64,000 bases of DNA, from NCBI GenBank assembly GCA_021234155.1, contig JAJEKV010000223.1, forward strand, positions 124,001 through 188,000. The letters run 5' to 3'. The translations under genes were made by a program, and so were the position numbers. Positions 1 through 11,259 of the stretch are shown in pieces. The stretch comes from Isoetes taiwanensis. Its lineage: Eukaryota > Streptophyta > Lycopodiopsida > Isoetales > Isoetaceae. How positions within the stretch are numbered: position 1 is the stretch's first letter; every line of letters starts with the position of its first letter. The notes beneath the pieces are model-generated. The model was given only the letters and a program-made list of their open reading frames with translations, had not been told where the DNA came from and searched no databases.

Positions 1-13
1 AAGTAAGGAAGGG

Positions 14-1199
14 ATGCAAAAGCACCTAGATGTGTTGGCTTCTTTTTGTGATGCCAAGGGTTTACATGTAAACTTGAGCAAGACCAAAGTGGTGATATTT
101 GGAACAACGCTAGACAAGAACTATGAGTTCACTTATAAGGGCAGCGTGGTTGAGATCTCGACGTCCTATAAGTACACGGGCTTAATCGTGGACAAACACT
201 TTAGGTGGAATCGACATGTGGAGCAAAGGATAAAGCCGTGGGCTCAAAGCCTTTTTGCAATGAGAGGAAATGTGCAAAAGCAAACATATGGAAGTTCAGC
301 TTGAAGAGGATGCTTTTCAAAACACTAGTACAAAAGTGGTTCTATATGGATGTGAGGTTTGGGGGCCAGGGTTGCCTCAAGACCAATGGCAGAAAATAGA
401 GAAAGTGCAAAAGAAATTTCTACATGCAGAGCTAGGCGTAAAGGTACAAACTCCATATGAAGTAATGCTGGCAGAATGCGGAATGCTTCCTCTGGAATGT
501 GAAGCCTTATGCCAATTTCTTACATATTTGAGCAAGTTAGGCAATCAAGATGAAGACACTTACCCACGATTGGCACAAAAGGAGTCGTTTGAAAAAGGGT
601 GGTATGGGGATGGGATGGTATGGCTGAAGAAGTGGGGACTTAGCATTGAAAATCTAGGGAGTAATAAAGACAGGATTAAGGAATGGGTGAGAGAAACAGT
701 GATGAACAGGGTATGGCACAGGCCAGGCACGAAGATGATGCATTATAGAGAGTCTATGAATCCTCTGTTGCGTGAAATGGGCTATCTAAATGAAAATATT
801 TCCATAAAAAAAAGGCACGCTATATGCAGGATGAGAATGAGTGCACACCACCTTGAGGTGGAGGTTGGGAGATGGTACGCGATTGCTCGTGAATATAGAG
901 TATGCAGGGTCTGTGGGTCAAATGAGGTCGAAGATGAGGAACACGCAATTTTGAGATGCCCAGCTTATCAAGCTCTACGGGACAGGTTTGATGTAGATGT
1001 ACCTAATCTCCTAATGTTCTTTGAGCTACCAGCAACAAGAGTTGCTAGTTTTTTGCTAGATATGTTGCAAATGCGAGAGACGATACTAAAAGCTAACAAG
1101 GATGTGATGGAGGAAGGAGAGGATAGAGAGCCTGATGATGAGCCCAGTGAGGGCTTGTCACATGAATTTGTTTTTGACTATGAGACTGTGTTTTCTTAG
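14..1199 (+). pseudogene. LINE reverse transcriptase, C-terminal part, one frameshift
   Basis: Two overlapping open frames (14-304 and 270-1199) encode consecutive parts of one protein, so one indel lies around 250-300. The first holds the end of the RT palm/thumb (LSKTKVVIFGTT). The second holds a VVLYGCEVWG motif, a helical region and a Cys finger, CRVCGSNEVEDEEHAILRCP (C-x2-C...H-x4-C), near residue 210. The same finger occurs in the LINE copies at 6221-6910, 20907-21458 and 35365-36294. The frame ends at TAG 1197-1199, directly before the terminal hairpin. It acts, when intact, in target-primed reverse transcription. This copy is inactive. Confidence 0.88.
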
Positions 1200-1230
1200 C
1201 GTCTAATAGACCTGATGGTCTCACCAGACG
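1200..1230 (+). other. LINE 3'-terminal nested hairpin
   Basis: An outer stem CGTCT/AGACG (1200-1204 with 1226-1230) encloses an inner stem AGACC/GGTCT (1208-1212 with 1217-1221) with a TGAT loop. The position, just before the CTTCA tail, matches the other LINE ends in this window. A role as the RT recognition structure is inferred. Confidence 0.75.
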
Positions 1231-1235
1231 AAATA

Positions 1236-1305
1236 ATACACTTCACTTCACTTCACTTCACTTCACTTCTCTCTCTCTCTCTCTCTTTCTCTCTTCTCTC
1301 CCTCT

Positions 1306-1354
<49 letters not shown>
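1236..1354 (+). repeat. (CTTCA)n LINE tail followed by (TC)n microsatellite
   Basis: About five CTTCA units (1241-1265) form the retrotransposon tail and pass directly into about 85 bp of TC dinucleotide repeat with a few interruptions. The tail appears to have seeded the microsatellite. Confidence 0.9.
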
Positions 1355-1357
<3 letters not shown>

Positions 1358-1361
1358 GTGA

Positions 1362-1780
1362 TCAGATAATCACTCCCCTGAATGCCACCATATCAGAGCA
1401 TAAGGTGTGACATAGCAAATATTGTGTTCTTGGTCCTTCATCTTCTTGCTTAGAAATATGAATGCACCATATCAAGAGCTTTTGATAAATTATAATACCA
1501 TAAAGCCCTGGATCATTGTTATAGCAACCGTTAGCAGCAAATTGAACCACTGACATTAGAATATTGTTGCCAAAATAGAATAGAATATGATAGATTTTTT
1601 AACATCCATGAAAACCAAGAGGTCATGGGACCCATACAATAGGTTAGTACAATCATTACTACTAGGATTAAAAAACTCTTGCTTTGAAAGGTTTTCGAAA
1701 AACCTTTGCAGTAATGATGATACTAATCAATCAGGAAAAAATAAGTAAACCATGGTGACTACTAAGGGCTCAATAATTGA
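1362..1780. other. No recognisable gene
   Basis: AT-rich sequence between the (TC)n tract and the next LINE relic. The short open frames here show no family motif. Confidence 0.5.
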
Positions 1781-2600
1781 AGACGCTTATTTAGAACCTC
1801 AAGTATGTATAATGCCAAGTCATGCACAGATGGTGCTCTGAGAAGTTATGGGAGCATGGAATGGAATGGTAAGATCAAATAACGATTCCTGACCATCTTA
1901 AAATCAGGACATATTAGAAGAGTATGGCTTTTATCTTCAATAACATGTAACTCGCAACATGCATATAATCTCGCTTCTCGTGGCAATTGCAGCCGCTCCC
2001 ATCTATCTATCTCAATCCTTAGCTTGTGGGACCCTATGCGAATTGATGCAATAGCTACAAGCTTTTTCATGGACAAGGAAGCAAGCAAATAAGCTTGTGG
2101 TCCTGGTGCAAAAGTGGGATTTATATGTGCATGATAATGACCAGTTTGAACTTGGACTAAAGAAACTGCATCCTATATCTTTTGAAAAAAATGACCATTG
2201 AGATATTGTTGCAAAAGCCTAAGATCAGAACTAGCAAACACCGTGTAGTTTTCCCGTTGCACAAACTAGCAGGCAAACCATGCATTACATTGATCTTTCC
2301 AATATCGTTCCAAACGCCGATGAGACTCAGCAATGGCAAGCGCGAGAAGAGGGTACCTATCATCATCCATGTGATGCACCTAGCTGATATGGCAGAATAT
2401 TGAAGAGGCCAAAACCTATCTCTTGTAAAAGAATAACATAGGGCACCGTAGTTTTGACTCCTAGGCTGTAAGTGAGAAAAGACTTTTGCAACCATTTCGA
2501 GCTCTCCAAAGCACATACCAATGGCGGCCCCCTATACTTTAGAACCATACAATAAAACGGGCTCTAATAAAGCCTGAAACAAGTGGGCTGTCCGTGACTG
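1780..2600 (-). mobile_element. Decayed LINE fragment (RT C-terminal region)
   Basis: Minus-strand frames at 2548-2157 and 2088-1846 match the C-terminal part of the LINE at 1-1262 in order: a GPPLVCALESSKWLQKSF / SLGVKTTVPYVILL segment, then an IGSHKLRIEIDRWE segment, then a finger remnant (CCELHVIEDKSHTLLICP) that has kept the E-x-x-H-x4-C spacing. Several stops and shifts separate the pieces. No clear terminal hairpin or tail remains, so the element is older than its neighbours. Confidence 0.75.
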
Positions 2601-2918
2601 ATCATGAAACTCTGCGAGAAAATAATTGCTTCACATTGCATAGAGTGTTCTCCAGCCAACAGTCACATGCTTGGTAATACACTGCTCCCAAAGTGTGTTC
2701 TTACAAAATTATACACCAAGATACTTGTAGCAAAAACTATACTGACAAAATAGGCTGAGAATTATAGACCTTTTAAACATAAGTGCAAAGGCACATTAAG
2801 AATATATATTAGGCTAAAATATAGGCGCACGTAATATAGGCGCATACCGGTAGGCTCTCCTGTTACGATTTTGTAGGCAGGCCGGGGGGCTCATGGCGAA
2901 GGGCCGAAAGGCCAGCGG

Positions 2919-3560
2919 ATGTCTGGAGATGGAGAGGAAGAAATCTTGGAGCACCTTAGAGAATTAAAGGAGGAAATTGCAGTTATGAAATCATTGCTGG
3001 AGGAAACTCTAAAGGAAACCCGAGATGCAGCAGAAAAAACTCGGAAACTGCAGATTAGGGTATGTGAATTGGAAGCCCAACAGGTACGTGATAAAGAGCT
3101 CATCACATAATTGCAAACATAAAATGAAAGAATCACCAAAGCAGGACCTAGCATTCAATCGGCAGAATATGTGGTAGCTAAGTTCTCCACAAATATTGAA
3201 AACAGGGTAACAGATCTATTCAAACAGGGCCAGGACAGAGCATTGGAGCTGGAAGAACGCACAAACCGAGCTATGAATATAAAAGTATCTGGACTTCCAG
3301 AATTGGATGGGGAGAAGCTAACGGAAGTAGTAGATGATTTATTCAAGAATAAAATGTTCTTGAATGATCCAGGGGTTCGCTCATGTTCCAGAGTTGGCAG
3401 AAAATTGGAAGGACGTCATCGGCCAATTATTATAAGATTTTATTCGTAGATGCTAGAGAAAGGGTGATGCATAACAGGGCTAGTCTCAAAGGCCATCAAA
3501 TATGGCTTGATGACGATCTCACCTTGCAACAGCAGCAAGAAAGGCAGAAACTACTTGAAT
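2919..3560 (+). pseudogene. LINE ORF1: coiled coil plus RRM-like RNA-binding protein, broken
   Basis: One frame from ATG 2919 starts with an acidic leucine/glutamate-rich helix (HLRELKEEIAVMKSLLEETL), a probable coiled coil for trimerisation. It is interrupted by TAA at 3108 and 3120, then continues in the same frame from 3123. Next come ELEERTNRAMNIKVSGLPE and SCSRVGRK...RPIIIRF, the pattern of the RRM core of L1-type ORF1 proteins. A shift at about 3443-3449 moves the end (VDARERVM...IWLDDDLTLQQQ) into another frame. Such proteins bind element RNA as a chaperone. The family call rests on pattern only. Broken. Confidence 0.7.
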
Positions 3561-3633
3561 GAAAGCAGACGGGCAGCAGGCTTTTATCAGAAATGGTAAG
3601 GTTGTAATTAAGCAGGCAAACAAATAGGAAGAA

Positions 3634-6600
3634 GAGGCCCTCAAGGTTCTAGTCTGGAACATACATGGTGCAGATGAGAGCAAATTCATTGCCTGTAACA
3701 CGTTTTTTGATAGTTATGATGTGCTACTGCTTACGGAAACCTGGGAATATGATATGTCTCCATTAAAAAATATATCAGGTTTCACCAAAGTGCATTCTAT
3801 TTGGAATGAGAAGGGAAGTTGCCAAAGAGGATGGGGAGGAATAGCTTGTTATTCAAGGACAAGGATAGAAGAACACATTGAAATTGTCAAGACATGTCCA
3901 TATAAACAGTATTTATGGGTACATGTAAAAGGTGGCAGACCTTTGTATATTGCAGTAGTTTATTTTGCTCCACTTGATCCAGTGCCATCGCCGGTGTATG
4001 CACAGGGAGGTTTGGATGCCCATGACCCTTTCTTACATCTAGCAAGAGATATATTAGACTATCAAGCGAGCGGGGAAGTCTATGTGGTTGGCGATTTTAA
4101 TGCCAGGGTAGGAAATCAGCAAGCACCAATTTTTACCGAGGACTGTGCGGATCTCTTGCTAAGGGAAGCAGATGCAATAGACTATGGGCTTAATAGAGAG
4201 TCGCCGGACACAAATCAGAATCAAATGGGTAACTATTTACTACAAGCATGTGGTGCTTTGGACATGATTATCATGAATGGTCTTAAAAAATTTCCATATA
4301 CATGTAAATATACCTGCTTTCAACCCAATGGGAATTCTATGGTCGATTTTGTTATAGGCAGCCCAAAAAGTAATCAGCTTAAAGAGTTTCGGATCTTAGA
4401 CCGATTACCAGAGTCGGATCATGCTCCATTGGAGATGTCTTTGGGCGCAACCTTTAGGATAAAAAAAAAAGAGAAAGATTCATGTGCCGCGGCTGAAATT
4501 GTGGTATAATCAAGCACACGAGTATGCAAGCAAATTAGATGAATTGCTGGAGCAGCAGGAATGGCTGTCGGATCTTGGCAAATTTAACATGCTTTTGGTT
4601 ACTAGCATGCTTGCAGCAGCATCAGAAGTCTTTGGTTACACGAAACCAAGAAAATATGTCTCAAAAAGGTGGTTTGACAAGGATTGTGTTCAGGCGAGGG
4701 CATCATTTCGGCAAGCAGAGGATAAGGTGGCAGCTCGTAAAGCGTATTGGAGAGTGTTGAAGAAGAAAAAATCAGAATGGCAACAGTTGCATCACAAGCA
4801 AATGGAAGAGTATGTGGCGGATGAACCGAGAAAATTTTGGAGACTTACCAAAAGCCCAGCTATGGGTGGTGATTTTGCAGAAAATGAACTTATAGATCTA
4901 GTGAAGAGCTTATATATGATCGATGGACGTAGGCTCATGGCAAAACCAACAACAAATGACAGTGATTTATTCACTACAGATGATGTCCAAAATGCTCTCA
5001 GTGACATGAAGAATGGAAAAGCACCTGATAATTTAGGGGTTGTGGCTGAGCTTTGCAAATGGGGCAGCGAAACACTACATAAAAAGCTGGCTGAAGTATG
5101 CAATCTTGTATTGAAATGTGGATCATTCCCAGATGAATGGTGTATCAGCCGCGTTGTGCCCATTTATAAGAGTGGAGATAGAAATCTGGTTGCGAACTAT
5201 CGTACTGTATTGGTTGGGAATACACTATCTAAACTGTTTGCAAGCATGATTGAAGAAAAACTTTCACATTGGGCAGATCATGCAAATGTCAGGGCCGAAT
5301 GCCAGGCTGGTTTCCGGTCAGGGCACTCGACAGTGGACCATCTTGTCACATTATGGGTGATTCTAGAAAGCGCTAAGGGGCGAGGCAACAAGGTTTATTG
5401 TGCTTTTATGGATTTGTCAAAGGCATTTGACAGAGTTCATAGGGACAAATTACAAGCTAGACTGGAGGCTCTGTCTGTACCAGTGGAGCTGCGGGAAGCA
5501 GTGGCATGTCTCTATCAGCGTGTTCTTGTTGAGCTTTCATTCCCTTTTGATCAGGGCCAAAAAATACAAAGTACAGTTGGCGTTAAACGAGGTTGTCCCT
5601 GTTCACCGCTATTATTTGGGTTGTTTATCGGTGAGGTGGAGAAATGGATGCGGGAAAATGGAGGAACAGGAGTGGACCTCTGTGGGTATGTAGTGCAATT
5701 GTTGCTTTTTGCTGATGACATTGTGTTAGTCTCCCGGACTGAAAATGGTCTCCAAATACACCTAGATGTACTGCATGAGTTCTGTGAGACGCATGACATG
5801 TCAGTAAACAGGGGTAAATCAAAGATTATGGTGTTCGGAACTGTTGACAAGCCTGATTTCTCAATTGGAGGTGAGAGTTTGGATATGGTTCCAGCCTACA
5901 AATACCTGGGAATTGAAGTTAGTAGTAATTACAAGTGGTCTTTGGCTGCAAAAAAACGAGCTACTGTGCGGGGCTTAGGCATTATACGGAATGATCAAAA
6001 TATGTAAGGAGAACAACTTTGAAAATTGGAGCTTGAGGCGGTTGCTCTTGAGTTGTGGTAAAACCCGTCATCTTGTATGGATGTCGCATGGGCTCCCCGG
6101 ATTATCACGAAGCAGATTGGGCGCCGTATTGAAAAGGTACAAAACAATTTCTTCTTGCGAATTAGGTGTTAAAGCCCGCCCTTTATAAAATGCTCCCTGG
6201 CTGAAACGGATTTTGTTCCATTGAGTTGGAAGCACTTAGTGAAACACTTGCACTATCTTACCGGGGTAGTCGCTCTTGAACTGGACCGCTTACGCGATCA
6301 TGCGCTAAAAATGTCACAGGTGAAAGGGAATGGCTGGTATTCTCAGATCTTGAAATGGGCAGAACATTGGGATATTAAGGCATTCACCTGGCCAGAGAAA
6401 CTAGAAGATATTCAGGCATTCGTCCAGTTGAAAATGGTGCATAAGTTTTGGCAGACAGATGATATAAAGACGGAAGTAAAAGCACAATTTTATGTGAGCG
6501 AGGTGAACACGTTGGGAACATACTGTACTCAAGCATACTTGGAATCTGGTCTGGATAGGAAGTCAAGGCAGCTAATCTCACAACTAAGATTATCCTCACA

Positions 6601-6910
6601 TCATCTTGCTATTGAAGTCGGTAGATGGCATAATATCCCCCAATCTGATCGATTATGCCCCTGTTGTTTGGCATCTCCAAAGGTTGAAAGTGAGTCTCAT
6701 GCATTTCTAGAATGTCCATCTTATGATCACATTAGGCAGAATTTTGGTATCTTGTGCAATAACTTGCAAGAACTACTATGCATTGATCCACGAGTACTAA
6801 GTGCATATATAAAACATGTATACAAGGAAAGAACGGAGGTGATCAAGCTTTACGAACACATGGAAAATCTGCAAAAACAGGGTGTTTTTAATTTTGATTT
6901 TGATTCTTAA
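3634..6910 (+). pseudogene. LINE ORF2: AP-endonuclease, reverse transcriptase and CCHC finger, frameshifted
   Basis: The endonuclease runs from about 3640 (VLVWNIHGAD) through LTETWEY, GDFNARVG, MVDFVIGS and SDHAPLEMS, the usual metal-binding and catalytic stations. The RT follows at 4484-6007 with PIYKSGDRN, GFRSGHSTVDHL, FMDLSKAFDRVH, GVKRGCPCSPLLFGLF and the catalytic FADDIVLVS. The two parts lie in different frames, and the change coincides with a run of ten A (4461-4470). More shifts occur at about 6000-6220. The last part (6221-6910) carries CPCCLASPKVESESHAFLEC, then a short acidic tail. All domains are recognisable, but there is no single open frame. Confidence 0.88.
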
Positions 6911-6956
6911 AACTGTAGATATGGAATGAGTTATACTAAACCATTGTATCTGTTTT

Positions 6957-6987
6957 GCCATATAGGCCTTGTTGGGTCTCAAATGGC
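6957..6987 (+). other. LINE 3'-terminal nested hairpin, diverged copy
   Basis: Outer stem GCCAT/ATGGC (6957-6961 with 6983-6987); inner stem AGGCC/GGTCT (6964-6968 with 6975-6979), which pairs fully in RNA with one G-U. The bases differ from the GTCT/AGAC stems of other LINE ends but the pairing is kept. It is followed by (TAAAG)n at about 6988-7016. Confidence 0.72.
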
Positions 6988-7426
6988 ATGATTAATAAAG
7001 TAAAGTAAAGTAAAGAAATAGCGAGCCATTTTTATGACTGTACTGCTTGATGACACATGTGAACCTAACCTATTTGAGAGAGAGAGAGAGAGAATGAAGG
7101 CTAATATGAACATAGTTACCGAAAACGAAAACGGAATGAAAACGACAAGTTGAAATTGAAATTGAAAATGAAAACGGCCAAAAAAATGGCAAGTTCTAAA
7201 AAAATATATATATACACATCTGTACACTAACTCATCATATTAATATGGCGGACTTAATACAATATCATCTGAAATATGCTTGTCCAAAATAGCATATTTG
7301 CTAGTTAACCAACTCATATGATAAATTCCTTATACTTAGAACAACAAACTTTAAAGAACATGACATAACGTGAAACTAAATGATAACATGACATCAAAAG
7401 TTCATAATGTTCAAGGTTAGAGAGTG

Positions 7427-9999
7427 CTAGTAACGCATGGAATACGAATTCGTGGCAGAATCCCTGTAACGAATATTTGGATTTGAAGAACGAATGTAAT
7501 TCGGCGAGACGTAACAAGTTGCATCCGTATCTTCCTCATCTTCATAGTCACTATCATTCTTGTCACCATCACCTTCTTCTAAAACAATCTCATTCTCATT
7601 GCCAAGAGACAATCCCATGCCATCCACCTCTTGCACGAGTACTTGCTCATCTACCTCTTGCTCTTCCCCATCATCATCATTCCATTCCTGTGGTTTTGGA
7701 AGAGATGTTTGCAAAGCCAATATAAGGCTCTCTTCTCACTTGTCTATGAGATGGAATCAACTTCAAATTTGCACTTACAAATACCAAATCCGATGTTCTT
7801 GATGGAAGAAGTCTATTCCTTTTCTTGCTTGCCAAATGTGAGAAGACACTAAAAAGCCTCTCAAGTGGAGAGGAGGCCGCTCCTTGGCTAAGAATGGGAA
7901 TCGCCTTTGTTTGCAATTCCGGTATCTCCCCTCCATATTCCTCCCACCAAAGCGCGGATGCAAATTTGAAGCGAGCCCTTGCGCATCCGGGGTTCCAAAA
8001 CTCCCCTCTTTCTTCGTATAGATTGCATATTACTCTCTTATTTTCAATCTCTTATCAGCATCATCAACCATCCTGTTAAGCACGTCATTAAAGTGCCTCG
8101 AGATAGTGGGATCCGTCCATTGTTTTTGTCCTTGGAACTCATGATCCAAGTAAAATGCAGCAGCCTGAATTGGGGACTCATATTTATTCCATCTTTCATT
8201 GCACATTATCACCAACTCCGCTGCTTTTGTTGCATCTTTCTCCAATTTCATAATATGTTCATTCATCCTGTCAAGCCCTTCATAAACCTTTCCAAGGCAT
8301 GGATCATTTCCATCAACAAGGTGCAACATCAAAACAATTGGCTCTACAACCTCCACGTGATGTTTAACCTTCTTCCAAAATGCATCATAAAAACAATAGC
8401 ATTACATGCCCTTCAAGCAGCTGAGCGTCCAGGTGGACCCTTGCAAAAGACATCATCAACAAACAATGACCTCAACATCCAATGCAAATCATGCAATCTT
8501 TCAAGCATGATGAAATTGTAACCAAATCTAGTTTCACAATATTTTAGCAAAGTCTTACCGTTATGATTTGCAAGTGTGAATGTGTGGCCATTCACAAATG
8601 TAACCAAAGACTTTCCTTTTTGCACCAAATCTGCAACTTTAGGTAGGCTGCCAATATCTTTGAGAAAGTTATTGAGGCAATGTGCAATGCATGGGCAAAA
8701 GAAGACATGAGGAAACTCTGCCTCAATAATACATCCAGCTGCACGATTGGCATTCTCTCCATCACATACACTTTGCACAACATTTTGTGCATCCACATAT
8801 GTAATGCTTTCTTTCCATGTAGCTGCTAAATTTGAGGCCCCTTTTCCTGAAGCAGATATGTCATGAGACATGAGGAAATATACTTTGCCTCTACAATAGG
8901 CAATTGAACCTTCAATATGACGCCCTTTCTTATCAGTCCATCCATCAAATATGAGGGTGACTCCAAAATCAGCCCATTGGCTTCTAATATCAGACAAAAG
9001 AAGACATGAGGAAACTCTGCCTCAATAATACGTCCAGCTGCACGATTGGCATTCTCTCCATCACATACACTTTGCACAACATTTTGTGCATCCACATATG
9101 TAATGCTTTCTTTCCATATAGCTGCTAAATTTGAGGCCCCTTTTCCTGAAGCAGATATGTCATGAGACATGAGGAAATATGCTTTGCCTCTACAATAGGC
9201 AATTGAACCTTCAATATGACGCCCTTTCTTATCAGTCCATCCATCAAATATGAGGGTGACTCCAAAATCAGCCCATTGGCTTCTAATATCAGACAAAAGT
9301 TCATGCATAGTTTGCTTTTCCCTCTCTAAGAATGTTGTGCGATGTCCTCGTATTTAGGTGCCTCATAACCAGGCCCATAACTCGCAATAGCTTGCACCAT
9401 AGCTTGGAAAAAATCTGATCTAGCAACACGAAATGGGATGTGGTCATGATAGAACCATCTAGCAACCTGTCTATCCACTGCCTCTTGTTTTTTTGGATCG
9501 ATTAGCCTCTTTATTTCCTGCTGGCCAAGCTTCTTAGGTTGAAGAAAGCGTCGTAGTCCACTACTAGAAGCGAGTGTGCTTTTCTCCATTGGACTTTCAC
9601 GTCATTCTTGATCATAATGTGTACCTGTATCACGTCTATAAGGTGTATCACGGTGATCATCAATGCCCAAAGTAGCGGCTTCCCTTGCACATTCTTGTGC
9701 TTGCTTCTTAGCGGCTTTCTTCTCATCCAATTGCCTTGCAAATTCTAGTAGTTGGTGTCGCTTCTCATCTGGAATACTTGGACAAACTCAAAGTCTTGTC
9801 TCTCATGAATCAAAAGGCCTCTTACTCTTATCATGGAAGAAATGTGTTGCTCTTTGCAATAAGAACATATCCATTCTCTAGCACCTCCCGGTAGTTTTTG
9901 GCCATTTAACACAATTTCTACCTCTTTCCACCAATCACTAGGATCTGGACCTGTATTGTTACGCTTTCTTTTCCTATTGATGCTCATCATGGTGATCAC
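7427..9999 (-). pseudogene. hAT transposase (BED, DUF659, hAT dimerisation), broken
   Basis: It reads on the minus strand from ATG 9999. First is a BED-like finger (GAREWICSYCKEQ...RVRGLLIHERQ), then LQPKKLGQQEI, and then DUF659 with YGPGYEAP and VTLIFDGWTDKKGRHIEG. A middle domain follows (CIAHCLNNFLKDIGSLP, NHNGKTLLKYCETRFGY). The C-terminal dimerisation domain reads ILSQGAASSPLERLFSVFSHLASKKRNRLLPSRTSDLVFV. An acidic tail ends near 7427. Lesions include a 1-nt loss after the BED finger, TGA near 8413, TAA near 8030 (shared with the right copy) and a 299-bp internal duplication. When intact, such proteins cut and paste their own element. Confidence 0.85.
8701..9298 (-). repeat. 299-bp tandem duplication inside the left hAT transposase
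   Basis: Units 8701-8999 and 9000-9298 are nearly identical and cover the DUF659 segment. The motif CAAAAG occurs at 8696, 8995 and 9294, exactly 299 bp apart, so the breakpoints share 6 bp of microhomology. The right hAT copy has one unit, so the duplication arose after the palindrome formed. Confidence 0.9.
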
Positions 10000-10004
10000 A
10001 ATCT

Positions 10005-10140
10005 ATGGAAATAAGAGAACAAAGAACAAGTGAGCAAAAAAATATATCAAATGAGCAAATAAATAGCTTACTGTTTTTTTGTTACAGTAAAACAAACAAA
10101 GAACAAATAAGGAAAGAAATTTATCAAATGAGCAAAATTT
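10005..10140 (-). repeat. Tandem repeats upstream of left transposase start
   Basis: A TGAGCAAA...ATATATCAAATGAGC unit with an AACAAAGAACAA block occurs about twice. It mirrors the three-unit array at 12222-12425 in the right copy, showing copy-number change between the arms. Confidence 0.7.
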
Positions 10141-11050
10141 ACTCAATGTTTACTATTACGGAACAGTTGATCCCCTGCTCCTTGGAATGACACAGAAAAA
10201 TCAGGCACAAACACTTGAGAAATACAACCAGTCTGGGCTGTCATAAAAGGGTAACCAACAGACATAGTTCCCTGCTTTGATTGGATCAGGAAGGGGCGAA
10301 TATATTCGGCCACCGATCCATTATTAAGGACACATTTTTGCCAAAATGCATTTGTGGGAAGAGGCTGTGGCATTTTCGATTCAAGGCAGAGGCTGGCAGC
10401 TCGATTCAAGGCAGTGGCCCTGAACTGAAATCCGTGGCGTGTAACAGACCCAAAGCTATGAAAACTGAAATCCGAGGCTCGCAAATACCCTAATGTAAAA
10501 CTGTTTCCTCTTCACTCTTGCTCACGGAACTCCATGAAAAAATTTCCATACAAAGTCTTGGCTAGTGCATTCCCTCTAGCAAAGTTTGCTGAAGAAGTTT
10601 GCTATGATAATACAAGAAAGGCAGAGGCTGGCAGGTCGATTCAAGGCAGAGGCCATGAACTGAAATCCGTGGCGTGTAACAGACCCAAATCTGTGAGTGA
10701 ATGGCCTATTTCTAATTTGATTAAAAAGGCATTGGGCTATTTTTATCTAGACTATAAGGCAGTGGGCGATGATTTGAAGAGTGTTTAAGGATAAGATTGA
10801 ACAATCTATGATCATATGACAGATATATTGATTGAAACGAACTGTAATGTTGATTCATAATGATAATGCAAATGGAAATGCAAAAAATACCTACTGTTTC
10901 TCTGGGATTAAATGGGTTCCTTGTAAAATCGACCTTCTTGAATGGTGAATGGTGAATCGACCTTCTTGAATGGTGTTATTGAATGGGCTTCAGCTGAATC
11001 GACCTGCTTCCTTGAATTGATTTGAAACAAATCCCGTCATACAACCAGTT

Positions 11051-11259
11051 CTTTGCCTCAGCCTTTGCCTCCAAAAAAACAGAGGTCGAACTTTTCCCCC
11101 AAAACTTTTTGTCTGACAAAAAACGATTGTTTTTTTCCTAAAAAACGGGGAAAAAAAATCGCCACGTAGGCGTTTAAAGCACGTTTTCACGTTTGAAAAC
11201 GGCCATGGTTAAAAATTAAAAAAACGGCAAAAAAAAAGGCGAAAACGGCCGTTTTCGGT
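11051..11259. other. Palindrome spacer / left hAT 5' subterminal region
   Basis: This is the non-duplicated centre of the palindrome. It contains A-runs and several AAAACGG or ACGGC motifs like those next to the outer ends, and runs into the terminus CCGTTTTCGGTAAC (to 11262). I read it as the 5' end region of the left copy that the right copy has lost. In a transcript it would be the loop of a hairpin with arms of nearly 4 kb. Confidence 0.65.

Larger units (their letters stand above)
1..1262 (+). mobile_element. 3' part of a LINE retrotransposon (cut by window edge)
   Basis: The sequence starts inside a reverse transcriptase gene and runs through its C-terminal domain, a short 3' UTR, a hairpin (1200-1230) and a tail of CTTCA units. 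The protein resembles the element at 2826-7016: both carry a KT(K)VVIFGT-like stretch after the RT core and a Cys-Cys-His-Cys finger near the C-terminus. The tail is a short tandem repeat, not poly-A. The 5' part lies outside the window. Confidence 0.9.
2826..7016 (+). mobile_element. Nearly full-length non-LTR retrotransposon (LINE), about 4.2 kb
   Basis: The order is 5' leader (from about 2826; exact start uncertain), ORF1, AP-endonuclease, reverse transcriptase, C-terminal Cys finger, 3' hairpin (6957-6987) and a (TAAAG)n tail ending near 7016. ORF1 has a coiled coil and an RRM-like segment, not the DUF4283/zinc-knuckle ORF1 of the usual plant L1 at the right end of this window. The RT is also unlike that L1 copy. 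Stops in ORF1 and several frameshifts make it inactive. No target-site duplication could be fixed because the 5' end is unclear. Clade assignment needs a phylogeny. Confidence 0.88.

Noticed and set aside
7100-7125. 8-bp target-site duplication for the hAT palindrome
   Set aside because: The bases next to 7115 do not match those after 11262 or 15034 at any plausible TIR boundary.
7477-8521. Plus-strand frames in the left hAT arm (e.g. 7979-8521)
   Set aside because: They are antisense shadows of the transposase; the right arm shows the same shadows on its minus strand.
10143-10493. Open frames of 70-113 codons in the hAT arms (10143-10484, 10281-10493, 11270-11587, 11949-12218)
   Set aside because: They lie in subterminal non-coding repeats, occur in mirrored pairs in both arms, and show no domain or frame conservation.
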